From Chthoniobacterales bacterium (GTDB taxonomy: Bacteria > Verrucomicrobiota > Verrucomicrobiia > Chthoniobacterales > UBA10450), in contig JACDGS010000001.1 in assembly GCA_013821455.1 (NCBI GenBank), positions 104,268 through 168,267 on the forward strand: 64,000 nucleotides of DNA, in the 5' to 3' direction. Positions 52,028 through 61,496 of the stretch are shown here, one piece after another (position 1 is the first letter of the stretch; the number at the start of each line of letters is the position of its first letter). A model generated the notes under the pieces. The model was not told where the DNA came from. It ran no database searches and saw only the letters and a program-made list of their open reading frames with translations. Position numbers and translations under genes: made by a program.

Positions 52028-54112
52028 TTATTTCGCCAGATTCCAGTTGCACTTGTCACTCATATTTTGCCCCGCATTGCTGGCGGTGGCTTCGATGGTG
52101 TTCGGGCCAGGTTGTAACGTAATATCTTCCCATTTGTAGATATGGGTAGAGTCAGGTGTAACTGCTGGCATCGCTTTACCATTCACTCTTAACTCTACTT
52201 TCTCACAGTTAGAATAGACTTTGACTTCGGTGGTGGGTCGTTTGCGTTCGATCAAGCGACGAGCGGCGATGTGGACCATGGGTTTATCGGTCCAGTTAGC
52301 CTGGTAGAAGTAGAACGCATCTTTGCGTAGTCTACGGTCATGAGTGACCAGACCTTTGTCATTAATGCCGGGTTGCTTTCCTTCGTCGCGATGGTCGCTC
52401 GCGAAATCAAACATGGCCCAGACAAAGGTGCCCCATAGTTTCGGGTTATCCTGAGCGATGTTCCAGAAGGTTTCATGCGCTACAGCCTGGTATTCCTCGG
52501 GATGGAATTGGCCGGGAGCGTCGGGTTTTGTTACTGGTCCTTCGACGTGCTGTTGGATGTTAGCGCCGGCTCCGTATTCGCTGATCGCGACGCGCTTCCC
52601 GCCGATGGTGGCGCTTCCTTTGTCGATGACCTCGGCGAAGTCTTGCAGCTTGCCCCAATACCAGCCGGGATAAGTGTTGTAAGACTGCCAGTCCACGATT
52701 TGGAGAAAGGGTAAGTGGTCAGTGGTCCAGGAGGCGGCGACGATAGGCCGCGATGGGTCCAGCTTTTTCGCCAAGGCATAGAGTTTGTGTAAGACGGGCG
52801 CGGGATCGACGACCGGGCCGCCATCGGGTGTTTTGATCCAGTTAGCGTTTAACTCATTAAAGATACCGCGCCAGACGATGGAGGGCCGGTTATAACCTTG
52901 CAGGATCATCTCGCGTAACTGTTCCAGGGCATTTTCGTCGAAAGCCGGCGAGGAACTGACGCGCTCGACGTTCGGAATTTCTTCCCAACAAACAAAGCCC
53001 TTGCGATCGCAGATGTCGTGCACGTCCTCGCTCTGCTGGTAGTGGGCCAGGCGCACGGCGGTCGCGCCTATCTCTGCGATGATCTGGAAATCCTCTTCGT
53101 TATCCGCGTGGGAGAGTGCCCAGCCTTTGTCCTGGCGTTCCTGATGTCGATTGACGCCATGGACAGGATAAGGCTGGCCGTTAAGGAGGAAGCCTTGTTC
53201 GTTAGTTAGTTGAACAGTGCGGAGACCTACTGTCTGAGTTACTTCGTCGATGACTTTTCCGTCGCGGAGAAGTTTACTGTGCAGAGTGTAGAGATAGGGA
53301 TCTTTGCGGCCATTCCAGAGATGAGGATGGTCGAGCAAAATGGTTTGTCTCTCGGAACGGGTTTTATCAGGAGACGGCTGTATCTCTGTGGTGCTCGACT
53401 TAGCCACCGCGCCGCTTTTATCGAGTAACTCACTGCTAAGTGTAAGTGTCCCGGAATGTTTGGCGGTGTTGTTAATTTTTGTTTCTATCTCCAGAGTTGC
53501 CTTATCAGCAGTTAGCTCTTTCGTAGTGACATAGACGCCGGAAGTAGCGTAGTCGAGAGGCGTGATGCAGTCCTGTTCCGTGGCGAAAAGATGGACGGGC
53601 CGATAGATACCGCCAAAGACCGTGAAGTCGCCGGATAACGGCATCACTTCTTCGGTGTGAGAGTTATCGACGCGGACGCGCAGAATATTTTCGGCGCCAA
53701 ACTTTACTTTGGAAGTCAGCTCGTAACAGAAGGCGGCGAAGGCGCCACGATGTTGTCCCAAGTGAGCGCCATTCAAGTAGGCGTCCGAGACGAGCGAAGC
53801 GGCTTCGAAGCGAATGAAGATGCGCCGACCTTTCCAGGCAGCCGGAATCTCGAGGGGCTTCACATACCACGCCGGGCCGCGATAGTAGCCATCCGGATAT
53901 TCAGGGTCGGCTTTCCTGCCATTTTGGCCATCGAGCGCATTCCAAGTGTGCGGGACCGTCACCATCTCCCATTCGGCAAACGGGGCTGCCAAATCGGCCT
54001 CGGCGCGCTTGAATTTCCATCCGTCGGTCAGGGTGATTGAATCGCGGGACATGGCGGTGTTGGTAATGAGAAGAATGAGGGCGGCGGCGAGCGCCAAGGT
54101 CAGTTTGGGCAT
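52028..54112 (-). CDS. Exported glycoside hydrolase family 2 (beta-galactosidase/beta-glucuronidase-like)
   Basis: 694 residues. Signal peptide LALAAALILLITNTAMS. Sugar-binding domain at ~25-180 (VTVPHTWNALDG, YYRGPAWYVKPLEIP), Ig-like at ~185-300, TIM barrel at ~305-600 with GVNRHQERQDKGWALSHADN, acid/base in RGIFNELN (E420) and nucleophile in AISEYGAG (E512), and a C-terminal DUF4982-like Ig domain. It is complete and normal in length for short GH2 enzymes. Acts outside the cytoplasm on beta-galactosides or related sugars. Confidence 0.9.
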   Translation of the reverse strand: MPKLTLALAAALILLITNTAMSRDSITLTDGWKFKRAEADLAAPFAEWEMVTVPHTWNALDGQNGRKADPEYPDGYYRGPAWYVKPLEIPAAWKGRRIFIRFEAASLVSDAYLNGAHLGQHRGAFAAFCYELTSKVKFGAENILRVRVDNSHTEEVMPLSGDFTVFGGIYRPVHLFATEQDCITPLDYATSGVYVTTKELTADKATLEIETKINNTAKHSGTLTLSSELLDKSGAVAKSSTTEIQPSPDKTRSERQTILLDHPHLWNGRKDPYLYTLHSKLLRDGKVIDEVTQTVGLRTVQLTNEQGFLLNGQPYPVHGVNRHQERQDKGWALSHADNEEDFQIIAEIGATAVRLAHYQQSEDVHDICDRKGFVCWEEIPNVERVSSSPAFDENALEQLREMILQGYNRPSIVWRGIFNELNANWIKTPDGGPVVDPAPVLHKLYALAKKLDPSRPIVAASWTTDHLPFLQIVDWQSYNTYPGWYWGKLQDFAEVIDKGSATIGGKRVAISEYGAGANIQQHVEGPVTKPDAPGQFHPEEYQAVAHETFWNIAQDNPKLWGTFVWAMFDFASDHRDEGKQPGINDKGLVTHDRRLRKDAFYFYQANWTDKPMVHIAARRLIERKRPTTEVKVYSNCEKVELRVNGKAMPAVTPDSTHIYKWEDITLQPGPNTIEATASNAGQNMSDKCNWNLAK

Positions 54113-54275
54113 GAGGCAATGAACGGCGGCGCGGAGACCACAATCTATTCCGGAGCGCGCGCGTCAATCATCCATTGCGGGAAATTGCAATGCTCACAGC
54201 GGGGATGGATGCCATCGTTGTCACGGAGCCGTGAATCTTCCGCGCGAAAGCGAATTAAATTTACACTAAATTGCA

Positions 54276-54303
54276 TTGACAGAGTTTCTTCTTTTGGTAA
54301 AAA
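54276..54303 (+). promoter_or_regulatory. Sigma70-type promoter of a PEP-CTERM gene
   Basis: TTGACA (54276-54281), 16 bp, TAAAAA (54298-54303). The ATG at 54328 has AGGGAAAAGG just upstream as ribosome-binding site. CTAAATTGCA precedes the -35, like TGCAATTTAA in the other PEP-CTERM promoters. Confidence 0.6.
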
Positions 54304-54327
54304 TCCCATCCAACTCAGGGAAAAGGC

Positions 54328-55101
54328 ATGAAAAAAATTAATATCGCTTCTCTTTCACTCGTCGTTTTATTCGCCGTCGGCCTAACGACATCAGCCGCGG
54401 TCATATCGGAAAATTCCAATCCCGCGGATTCGGCGATTTCTACCAATGCGCATGGGACTGACCCAACGACGGTTTACGATACCGGGAATTATGCGAATCG
54501 GGTCGGTGAATATTTCGCTCCCGGCGTGAGCATTTCCGTGCTGCCTTTCCAGCTCCCGACTTTGGCGGCAGGCGAAGTTTTCACAAATGCAGTTCTTCAA
54601 TTGCAGCTTCTGGGACTCGACAACGGCGATAGTGGCTTGGCGAACGTCGATCTCTATGGTTTGTCGGCTCGCGCTAGTTCGACGGTTCTGGCTTCCGACT
54701 TTTACGCTGGGGCGACGCCAGATCTGAGTGCGAACGCGACTCTCTTGCAGGCTAATTTTCTCACGCCTGCTTCTCCAGTTCGGACCGATCCGAATACTGG
54801 CCCCTTCGTCACTACCAGTACTCAGGGGGACATTTCGCTGGCGGCCTTCCTGAACGCGCAATACGCGATTTCGGGTCCTGGTAGCTACGTCTTCTTGCGT
54901 TTGAGCTACGATCAGAATCCCGCGTTGGCTGGCAACGATTCGTACACTGTCCTAACAGACGACGCGGGCGGGGCGAACGAAAAACCTCTTCTCACCCTAA
55001 CGACTGCAGCCCCGATTCCTGAGCCTTCCTCTTTCGCCTTCCTTCTTACCGGTCTTGGCGCTGGTGCGATGGGATTGTACCGCAAGCGCCGCGCCACCTA
55101 G
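54328..55101 (+). CDS. PEP-CTERM exported protein, paralogue of 33455-34207
   Basis: 257 residues. Signal peptide LSLVVLFAVGLTTSAA. Shared with the paralogue: FAPGVSISVLPFQLPTLAAG, SDFYAGATPD, LNAQYAISGPGSYVFLRLSY and DDAGGANEKPLLTL. C-terminus IPEPSSFAFLLTGLGAGAMG plus YRKRR. Promoter and terminator are both visible, so it is monocistronic. Confidence 0.86.
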   Translation: MKKINIASLSLVVLFAVGLTTSAAVISENSNPADSAISTNAHGTDPTTVYDTGNYANRVGEYFAPGVSISVLPFQLPTLAAGEVFTNAVLQLQLLGLDNGDSGLANVDLYGLSARASSTVLASDFYAGATPDLSANATLLQANFLTPASPVRTDPNTGPFVTTSTQGDISLAAFLNAQYAISGPGSYVFLRLSYDQNPALAGNDSYTVLTDDAGGANEKPLLTLTTAAPIPEPSSFAFLLTGLGAGAMGLYRKRRAT

Positions 55102-55129
55102 AAATTCTCTCCGATCTTCCCCGAAGAGC

Positions 55130-55168
55130 ACCGGCCGAGTGGACCCCGCCACTCGTCCGGTTTTTTTT
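55130..55168 (+). terminator. Rho-independent terminator
   Basis: ACCGGCCGAGTGG - ACCCCG - CCACTCGTCCGGT followed by eight Ts. The stem is nearly perfect; 28 bp after the stop at 55101. Confidence 0.9.
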
Positions 55169-55274
55169 GTAGATAGTCGTCCGATCTTCCATCATATCTG
55201 ATTCGAGAAGGCGAGAGCGGGCGACTCAGGCGGTTAAAAAGTAATTTCCATTCAGATGAAGATCCGAGGTAAGG

Positions 55275-56459
55275 ATGCCTGAAACGATTCAGCCCACGGA
55301 GCCGGAAGTAATCGCGCCGAAAGTCCCTCGTTCCACTTGGTGGCGGCGGCTGAGGCAAAGCCGCTTTCTCTTCGTCAGTGTGGCCATTCATTTACTTTTC
55401 GGTGCTGTCGCCACGATCTACGTCGTCCAGAATTACCAGGGAAATCGGAAGCTGACCTTTAAAGCGGGCCCGCCCTCTCCCAATCGCGCCACGCGCGCGA
55501 TTGAGCACAAGGTGCAGATGGCGAAACAAAAAAGCATCTCGATCGCCCCGCCGGCGGTGAAGCGAATTGTGAGCACGGGAATTTCCAAGGTGACTCTGCC
55601 GCAGATGCCGGCGATGCCGACCAGTCAGGCGGCCCCGGGCAAAATGAGCGCGGTGAGCGGGACGGGTTTCGGAGTTGCTTCGGCGATGAATGCGGGAACG
55701 GGCTCCTCGGGCGGCGGTGGGCCGGTTTCACTTTTCGGGCTACGGGAGGCGAGCCATGCCTCGCTCGTCGGGACATTCTACGATCTGAAGCAAAACATGA
55801 ATCACCGATCGACCGACATGAACGGCAACAAGTACGCCGATTTGCTGACCGATTTTGTGCGCAAAGGCTGGAATGAAGGCGCGCTGGGAAACTTCTATCG
55901 GGCGCCCCAGCCGCTCTACGCCGGCCAGATCATGATCCCGCAGATCGAAGCAGATGAAGGCCCCAAAGCCTTTGGAGTGGAGAAGGCGGTGCAGCCTCGC
56001 CTCTGGGTTGTGCTCTATAAGGCGCGCGTTTCGCCGCCGGAGAGTGGGACTTATCACTTCGTCGGCGCGGGCGACGACGTTATGTTTGTGCGTTTCGATA
56101 AAAAAAATGTGCTCGAGCGCGGTTACACACTCCGGCCGAGGCTGGCTAAGACTGATGCCGAATATCCTTATAGCTTCTCCGGAGTGCCGGGCGGCTTTGC
56201 CAAAGGCGAGGGAGTGGCGGCGGATGCGGGCACCTACTACGACATGTCAGTCCTGATCGGCGAACAGCCCGGCGGAAAATTCTTCGCCGACCTTCTGGTG
56301 GAGAAAGAAGGAGCGACCTACGAAAAAGATTCGCGCGGCAATCCGATTCTGCCGCGCTTTCGCGTTTCGAACATTGGCCCTCCCACCGGGGATAAGGATA
56401 AGCTGCCGCCGTTTATGCCGAACGGACCAGTCTGGCGGGCGGAAATGCCCGGTCATTAG
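55275..56459 (+). CDS. Membrane-anchored PA14-like protein, paralogue of 18347-19264
   Basis: 394 residues; GAGGTAAGG before the ATG is a good ribosome-binding site. A basic N-terminus is followed by one membrane helix (residues ~36-56, FLFVSVAIHLLFGAVATIYV) and a flexible Ala/Pro/Gly linker, as in TonB-type proteins. From ~155 the motifs LVGTFYDLKQNMNHRSTDMN, FVRKGWNEGALGNFYRAPQP, KAFGVEKAVQPRLWVVLYKA and PESGTYHFVGAGDDVMFVRF match the PA14-like paralogue. Ends with GEQPGGKFFADLLVEKEGAT. Probably periplasmic. Confidence 0.75.
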   Translation: MPETIQPTEPEVIAPKVPRSTWWRRLRQSRFLFVSVAIHLLFGAVATIYVVQNYQGNRKLTFKAGPPSPNRATRAIEHKVQMAKQKSISIAPPAVKRIVSTGISKVTLPQMPAMPTSQAAPGKMSAVSGTGFGVASAMNAGTGSSGGGGPVSLFGLREASHASLVGTFYDLKQNMNHRSTDMNGNKYADLLTDFVRKGWNEGALGNFYRAPQPLYAGQIMIPQIEADEGPKAFGVEKAVQPRLWVVLYKARVSPPESGTYHFVGAGDDVMFVRFDKKNVLERGYTLRPRLAKTDAEYPYSFSGVPGGFAKGEGVAADAGTYYDMSVLIGEQPGGKFFADLLVEKEGATYEKDSRGNPILPRFRVSNIGPPTGDKDKLPPFMPNGPVWRAEMPGH

Positions 56460-56780
56460 CGGGTCAATTCGCCAGCCAAGTAGATCCTCAGCGCCCGACT
56501 CGGTCAGGGCGGTTGGAATCTCGTGCCGGACAGAGCGGCCGCTTCGGTCGCTCGCGCTGTGATCCGCCTTTCGCAGCTTGCTCGGCCTGTAGCTTAATAA
56601 ATGAATCGCGGTCAATAAATTGCCGGCAGGTTTCTTGAGCGGGCATGATCGCCCCGCCCTCGGAGCGTGGGCGATGGAATGCGCGGGAAGGAAGAATCTT
56701 TTGAGAGATTCTTAAACGACCGTCAGTCGCGCACGGGAGCTGCTTATAGTGAATATAGAAATTATATTCCGAGCTATCGT
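56460..56780. other. Intergenic region
   Basis: No gene supported. Small minus-strand frames are open, but none has recognisable features. CTTTTGAGAGATTCTTAA near 56697 and TTATAGTGAATATAG near 56745 are A/T-rich and could include the promoter of the protease gene. Confidence 0.45.
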
Positions 56781-58271
56781 ATGTTTCCGTCTTCAATCTT
56801 CCGCCGCTGTTTTGCCGGCCTGGCATTTTCTTTTTGTTTGGCGCTGTCTCCCAAGGCGCCCGGCTACGCTTTGGAAAACGTCGCGTGGCCCGACAATACC
56901 GTGGTGACCCTGAAAATGAATCTCGGTTCGCCTAACAATTCGCTTCAGGATGGCAGCACCTCGTGGATCGCCGCGGCCGGTCCGGCGAGCGACATGTGGA
57001 ACGCCGTTATGGCGCGGGTCCAATTTTCCCGAGTGAGTTCCTCAACCACGGCAAAGTCCGGCGACGGCAACAACTCGGTGGTTTTCACGGATAGCGTTTT
57101 TGGAGATTCCTTCGGTTCTGGAGTGTTGGCGGTGACATATTATCTCAGCCAAAGCGGTGGTGAACTCGCCGAGGCCGACGTCCTCTTCAATAAAGCGCAG
57201 AGTTTCGATTCCTACCGTGGGGATTTGCAATTCAACTCTCAAGGCAATGTGATTGCCGATCTCCGCCGCGTCCTTTTGCACGAGCTCGGTCACGCGCTCG
57301 GCTTGGATCATCCCGACGACGCCGGCCAGCACGTGGACGCGGTCATGAATTCGATCGTGAGCGACACGTACCTCCTCACCGCAGACGACATCGCGGGGAT
57401 ACACCACCTCTACGGCGCGCCCGCCGCCACTCCGACACCGGCGCCGACGGCCACTCCCACACCGACTGCCACGCCTCCATCGACTGCTCCAAGTCGTCTG
57501 GTCAACCTCTCCACCCGCATGCAGGTGGGCATCGGCGATAACGTTTCGATCGGCGGCTTCATCATTCAGGGAGACAAACGCAAAAAAGTTCTTCTGCGCG
57601 GTCTCGGACCATCGCTCGGCGCGAGCGGTATAGCCGGTGCGTTGCAGGATCCAAAAATCACCCTGCTCGATGGCTCCGGCGCTGTTCTCGAGACGAACGA
57701 CAACTGGCAGGATAGCCCCGAGATCGGCGACATCATCGCGAGTACGATTCCGCCGACGGATCCGCGCGAAGCCGCCATCGTCGCGAAACTGGACCCCGGC
57801 AATTACACCGTCATTCTCGATGGCGTGAACAACACCACAGGCATCGGCCTGGTGGAAAATTACACCCTCGACACCTACTACGGCTCCCGCGCCGCGAACA
57901 TCTCAACGCGGGGTCGGGTCGGGCTCGATGACGACGCTTTGATCGGCGGCTTCATCGTCCGCGGCGACACGAATAAGCAAGTCATCATTCGCGCCCTCGG
58001 ACCATCGTTAGCCGGGAACACCAATTTCGCCGTCCTCGCGAATCCGCTCGTCGAGCTGCGCAACAGCGACGGCGATCTGATCGCGATGAATGACGACTGG
58101 CAAACCGGTGCGCAGAAAGCGCAAATCATCGCTACCGGCATTCCGCCTAACGACCCGCGAGAGTCAGCTCTCATCATCACTCTCGGCGCGGGCAATTATA
58201 CTGCCGTCGTCAGCGGCGCCGATGGCGGAGAGGGCATCGCGCTGGTGGAGATCTACGACATCGATCCCTGA
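56781..58271 (+). CDS. Exported matrixin-like metalloprotease with two C-terminal repeat domains
   Basis: 496 residues from ATG at 56781; the frame reaches back to 56667. Signal peptide CFAGLAFSFCLALSPKAPG. Metzincin zinc site HELGHALGLDHP (H167, E168, H171, H177) with a Met-turn DAVMNSIVS. A TPTPAPTATPTPTATP linker leads to two homologous ~120-residue beta domains (NLSTRMQVGIGDNVSIGGFI / NISTRGRVGLDDDALIGGFI; VLLRGLGPSLG / VIIRALGPSLA). Known: these repeats are common at the C-terminus of verrucomicrobial exported proteins. The linker resembles those of the Verru_Chthon proteins. Confidence 0.82.
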   Translation: MFPSSIFRRCFAGLAFSFCLALSPKAPGYALENVAWPDNTVVTLKMNLGSPNNSLQDGSTSWIAAAGPASDMWNAVMARVQFSRVSSSTTAKSGDGNNSVVFTDSVFGDSFGSGVLAVTYYLSQSGGELAEADVLFNKAQSFDSYRGDLQFNSQGNVIADLRRVLLHELGHALGLDHPDDAGQHVDAVMNSIVSDTYLLTADDIAGIHHLYGAPAATPTPAPTATPTPTATPPSTAPSRLVNLSTRMQVGIGDNVSIGGFIIQGDKRKKVLLRGLGPSLGASGIAGALQDPKITLLDGSGAVLETNDNWQDSPEIGDIIASTIPPTDPREAAIVAKLDPGNYTVILDGVNNTTGIGLVENYTLDTYYGSRAANISTRGRVGLDDDALIGGFIVRGDTNKQVIIRALGPSLAGNTNFAVLANPLVELRNSDGDLIAMNDDWQTGAQKAQIIATGIPPNDPRESALIITLGAGNYTAVVSGADGGEGIALVEIYDIDP

Positions 58272-58289
58272 CAAAACCACGAATTGAAA

Positions 58290-58913
58290 ATGAACCGCGA
58301 AAGCGTAAAATCCATTATGAGTCTACTTCCCTTCCGCACCAAACTGGGCCTGCGAGTGCTTCCATTCCTCGCGCTCGCTCTCAGCGCGCGTGCCACCACG
58401 GTGATCGCGCCGGACTTCGACCACCTCGTTAGCCGCGCCCAAGTCATCTTCGACGGCAACGTCACAGGGGTGCGGTCGCAATGGATCGGCGAAGGATCGG
58501 AACATCGCATCGTCACCTTCGTTACTTTCAAAGTGAACGACTTGATCAAAGGTGATGCGGCGAGCAATTACACCATTCGCATGCTCGGCGGCACTGTTGA
58601 CGGTCGCACGATGCGCGTGACCGATGCGCCGGAGTTCGCCGTGGGCGATCACGATCTTCTCTTCGTCGAGAACAACGGCAGCCAATTCGTCCCGCTTGTC
58701 GGCATCGGGCACGGACGGTTTCACATCGGCAAAGACCAGTCTGGCTCCGACATGCTCGTGACCGGTGAAAATCAACCGCTCACCGACGTCAACCAGCTCG
58801 GTGCGGACGAACACGCGGTCGCGCAAAATCGGCGCGCGCTTTCTCTCACCGAGTTCAAGAGCGCGGTACGGACTCGGATGAGTGAGCAAAAAGTGCGCGC
58901 CAACACGCCGTAA
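58290..58913 (+). CDS. Exported hypothetical protein
   Basis: 207 residues, 18 nt after the protease gene, probably an operon. Signal peptide LRVLPFLALALSARATT. Mature part: FDHLVSRAQVIFDGNVTGVR, HRIVTFVTFKVNDLIKGDAA, RMLGGTVDGRTMRVTDAPEF and VGDHDLLFVENN, a pattern seen in small proteins often found next to secreted matrixin-like proteases. Role unknown; inhibitor or chaperone is a guess. Confidence 0.65.
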   Translation: MNRESVKSIMSLLPFRTKLGLRVLPFLALALSARATTVIAPDFDHLVSRAQVIFDGNVTGVRSQWIGEGSEHRIVTFVTFKVNDLIKGDAASNYTIRMLGGTVDGRTMRVTDAPEFAVGDHDLLFVENNGSQFVPLVGIGHGRFHIGKDQSGSDMLVTGENQPLTDVNQLGADEHAVAQNRRALSLTEFKSAVRTRMSEQKVRANTP

Positions 58914-58949
58914 CATCCCCGCCGGCGTCTGCTCGCCGCGAATTGTTTG

Positions 58950-61496
58950 TTAGGCTATCGCATCGTCATCCCGAAGCGGCATCACGGGACCGCCGTGCCC
59001 TCGCCTGACTCGCCCCAGCAATTCGGGGCCCGTCATACGGAACGCGGCATCGTGCGGACACGCCGCGACACAAGCTGGATGGGGCGAGGAGAGTTCGCCG
59101 GCGGCGTCGCAGAGATCGCAGTTGGCAGCCTTCATTTGGCCGACGATGTGCGTGCGTTCCAAGTGTTCCGGGTCCGGAACCGCGATTCGGTTCCGCTCGT
59201 TAGGGATCATGAAGATGCTGCCGTAAGGGCAATTCTCGGCGCATAATCCACAGCCGATGCAGTGATCTTCGATCACGATCTGCAAATGCTTCCCGCGATG
59301 GATGGAGTCGACGGGACAACCAGTCATGCAGTGGGGATCGGTGCAGGAACGACAGGAAGTTGCGACCATGTAATTGTCGAGTCGCCGCCCGGCCCGGAGC
59401 AAGCGCGGGATAGGAATGCCATGTGTCGCCGTGCCGTGGTGATCGACGCAGGCTTTGGTGCAGGCATCGCAGCGTGTGCAGTTATCGAGGTCGAGGACGA
59501 GGATGCTTTGGCCTTCGTAAAGACCTTGCGCGACATACTCATCCAGGATGCGGTGCCCTACCGCAGAACTGCGCAGGCGGGCCAATGATTGCTCGATAAT
59601 CCTCCGGCGCAGAACTTCGAACTTCCGCAACATTTCCAAAAAATCGGAGCGTGCCAGTTGCGCGAGCTCGAGCTGGTTGAGCGCCGAACAAGTTGCTGTG
59701 CGGACCCCCGGCGGAAAGGCTTGCGCGGGATCGTCGCCGCTACGATTAAGCTGGCTCTGCAAAGCGCGGTCGATCTCCTCGATAGACCCACGTTTATCTT
59801 CTAAAAAACCGGCGAGTAATCCAATCTCTCCCAGAACCGTGCCTGGCCCACTCGAGACAGTCTTGGCCACTTTTCCGTGCAGGTGGACGGAAATGCGAGC
59901 TTCTCCGAGGCGAACAAAATAAAGGTAATCTGCGTTCTCCCCCTGACGGAAAAGTGTCTGTCCTGGCTGAACGCGCACAAAATTTAGCCGAGGCCGCAGA
60001 TAATCTACGACCTGCCGATAATTTTCTTCCTCGAGCCCGCGGAAGAGGTCGGTGTTTTGCAAGGTGAGATCGAGAGAGCTCTGCCGGTATTTCGTTTCGA
60101 AACGATGGCGTTGACTGGGGAGACGCATGAGTCGATCAAGGACGTTGCGCCGGATCTCCCAGACCTCGCCGCTTTCCAGCGCGGTGATATCCGCGGCGCG
60201 CGGCGAGCCACTTAAGCAAGCCATTTCCCCGACAATCACATCCGCCGCGGTGCGTTCGCGGATGGTCGGGCGCTGGCGGTGAAAAAGTCGCCCACCGGCG
60301 GCAGGTAAGCGGGGGAAGATGGTCACTTTGAAACGGCCACTGCGGATAATGAACGCCGTATTACCTGGCTCGCCCTGGCGACATAAGACTTCTCCGGCGC
60401 GGATCTGCCGCCGAATCACCAAGCCGCGTTGCCAGAGCAAAAACTTTGGCGGGATACCGGCGAAGATCGGATCGGAAGTCAGCTCGCGCGGGCTCAACGT
60501 CTGAGCGGAACGGCGTTTGGCGACGATTTTTATCCGAGCGATCGGCTTAAAAGTGATCGCGCTCGTGGGGCAGGAGACCATGCACTCGCCGCATTTCACG
60601 CAGGTCGATTCCCCCATGGGAACGTTAAGATCGAATCCGATCCCGGCGGTGATTCCTTTCCCGGTCCGGCCGATGACGTGATTTTCCCGCACGTCGTCGC
60701 AGGCGCGCACACAGCGGTCGCAAAGGATGCAGGCGCTGTGATCGACTTGGAAAACGGGCGAGGAAGCATCCAATCCTCGGCGACCGGTCTGTGGGCGCGG
60801 GGGAGGTGGCGGGTTTGATAGCAGCTCCATCCTGAAACGTGACGGATCGGCCCCACAACGGCGGGTCATCTGGCCGAGCTCGTTGAACTCCGCGAACTCT
60901 TCCTCCAGTTCGGGCGGGCTCGCCGGCTTGAGATGATCGGCCGCTAGTAATTCAGTAACCACTTTCACCGTCTGCCGCACCCGCTCGCCGTCCGCGCCCG
61001 GGTCGTTCATGGTGAACACCTCCATCCCTTCCTTCACCTGATGCTGGCAGGCGGGGAGAAGCTTGCGCTCGGCGGCCCGACGCCCGCGTTTCTGCCCGTA
61101 AATTTGCACGATACAGACGCGACAGACAGCCACCGGGCGCATATGCGGTTGATGACACAAAATCGGGATGGAAATTTTCTTCTCACCGCCCATGGTCTCG
61201 AGAGCAAGCTTCTGCGCCGCATCGAAAATCGTGGTGTAGCGCGGCGTGGTGCGCCCGGCCAAATCAACCACGATATTGCCGTTCGCATCCGTCAGCGGTT
61301 CCGCCAACGGCACCGTCACCGGCACGCCATCGATTTGCAGCGTGACGTTTTTTTTATAGTCGGCCTCTGTCGGTTTATCCAGCCGGACTAACTGCCCATC
61401 GATATCGCGACTGAATAATCCTTCGTCGTCATCGCGAATATATAGGCCAGGAACAAAATCGGTTTCAGGCACGGCTATTTCCGGGGCAGTTTTCAT
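58950..61496 (-). CDS. Multi-[Fe-S] protein with NuoG-like N-terminus, two cyclic-nucleotide-binding domains and HycB-like ferredoxin C-terminus
   Basis: 848 residues, no signal peptide. Order: [2Fe-2S] NuoG-like site at C114, C125, C128, C150; two [4Fe-4S] sites at C256/259/262/266 and C299/302/305/309; cNMP domain 1 at ~345-455 with the phosphate-binding cassette VGEMACLSGSPRAADI (E424, R433); cNMP domain 2 at ~484-620, whose cassette is split by ~35 residues (LGEIGLLAGF ... VRTATCSAL); C-terminal ferredoxin domains at C673/676/679/683, C715/718/723/727, C746/749/752/756 and C793/796/809/813, like HycB/DmsB subunits. The ATGA overlap with NuoEF suggests a two-subunit complex. Inferred: NADH-linked electron transfer gated by a cyclic nucleotide. 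Confidence 0.82.
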   Translation of the reverse strand: MKTAPEIAVPETDFVPGLYIRDDDEGLFSRDIDGQLVRLDKPTEADYKKNVTLQIDGVPVTVPLAEPLTDANGNIVVDLAGRTTPRYTTIFDAAQKLALETMGGEKKISIPILCHQPHMRPVAVCRVCIVQIYGQKRGRRAAERKLLPACQHQVKEGMEVFTMNDPGADGERVRQTVKVVTELLAADHLKPASPPELEEEFAEFNELGQMTRRCGADPSRFRMELLSNPPPPPRPQTGRRGLDASSPVFQVDHSACILCDRCVRACDDVRENHVIGRTGKGITAGIGFDLNVPMGESTCVKCGECMVSCPTSAITFKPIARIKIVAKRRSAQTLSPRELTSDPIFAGIPPKFLLWQRGLVIRRQIRAGEVLCRQGEPGNTAFIIRSGRFKVTIFPRLPAAGGRLFHRQRPTIRERTAADVIVGEMACLSGSPRAADITALESGEVWEIRRNVLDRLMRLPSQRHRFETKYRQSSLDLTLQNTDLFRGLEEENYRQVVDYLRPRLNFVRVQPGQTLFRQGENADYLYFVRLGEARISVHLHGKVAKTVSSGPGTVLGEIGLLAGFLEDKRGSIEEIDRALQSQLNRSGDDPAQAFPPGVRTATCSALNQLELAQLARSDFLEMLRKFEVLRRRIIEQSLARLRSSAVGHRILDEYVAQGLYEGQSILVLDLDNCTRCDACTKACVDHHGTATHGIPIPRLLRAGRRLDNYMVATSCRSCTDPHCMTGCPVDSIHRGKHLQIVIEDHCIGCGLCAENCPYGSIFMIPNERNRIAVPDPEHLERTHIVGQMKAANCDLCDAAGELSSPHPACVAACPHDAAFRMTGPELLGRVRRGHGGPVMPLRDDDAIA

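Noticed and set aside
54255..54275. Sigma54 (-24/-12) promoter before the PEP-CTERM gene at 54328
   Set aside because: TTTACACTAAATTGC is misaligned with TGGCAC-N5-TTGC by one base and lacks the GG; the sigma70 match just downstream is better.
56247..56826. Two small minus-strand frames overlapping the PA14-like and protease genes
   Set aside because: No recognisable motifs, and most of each is antisense to well-supported genes.
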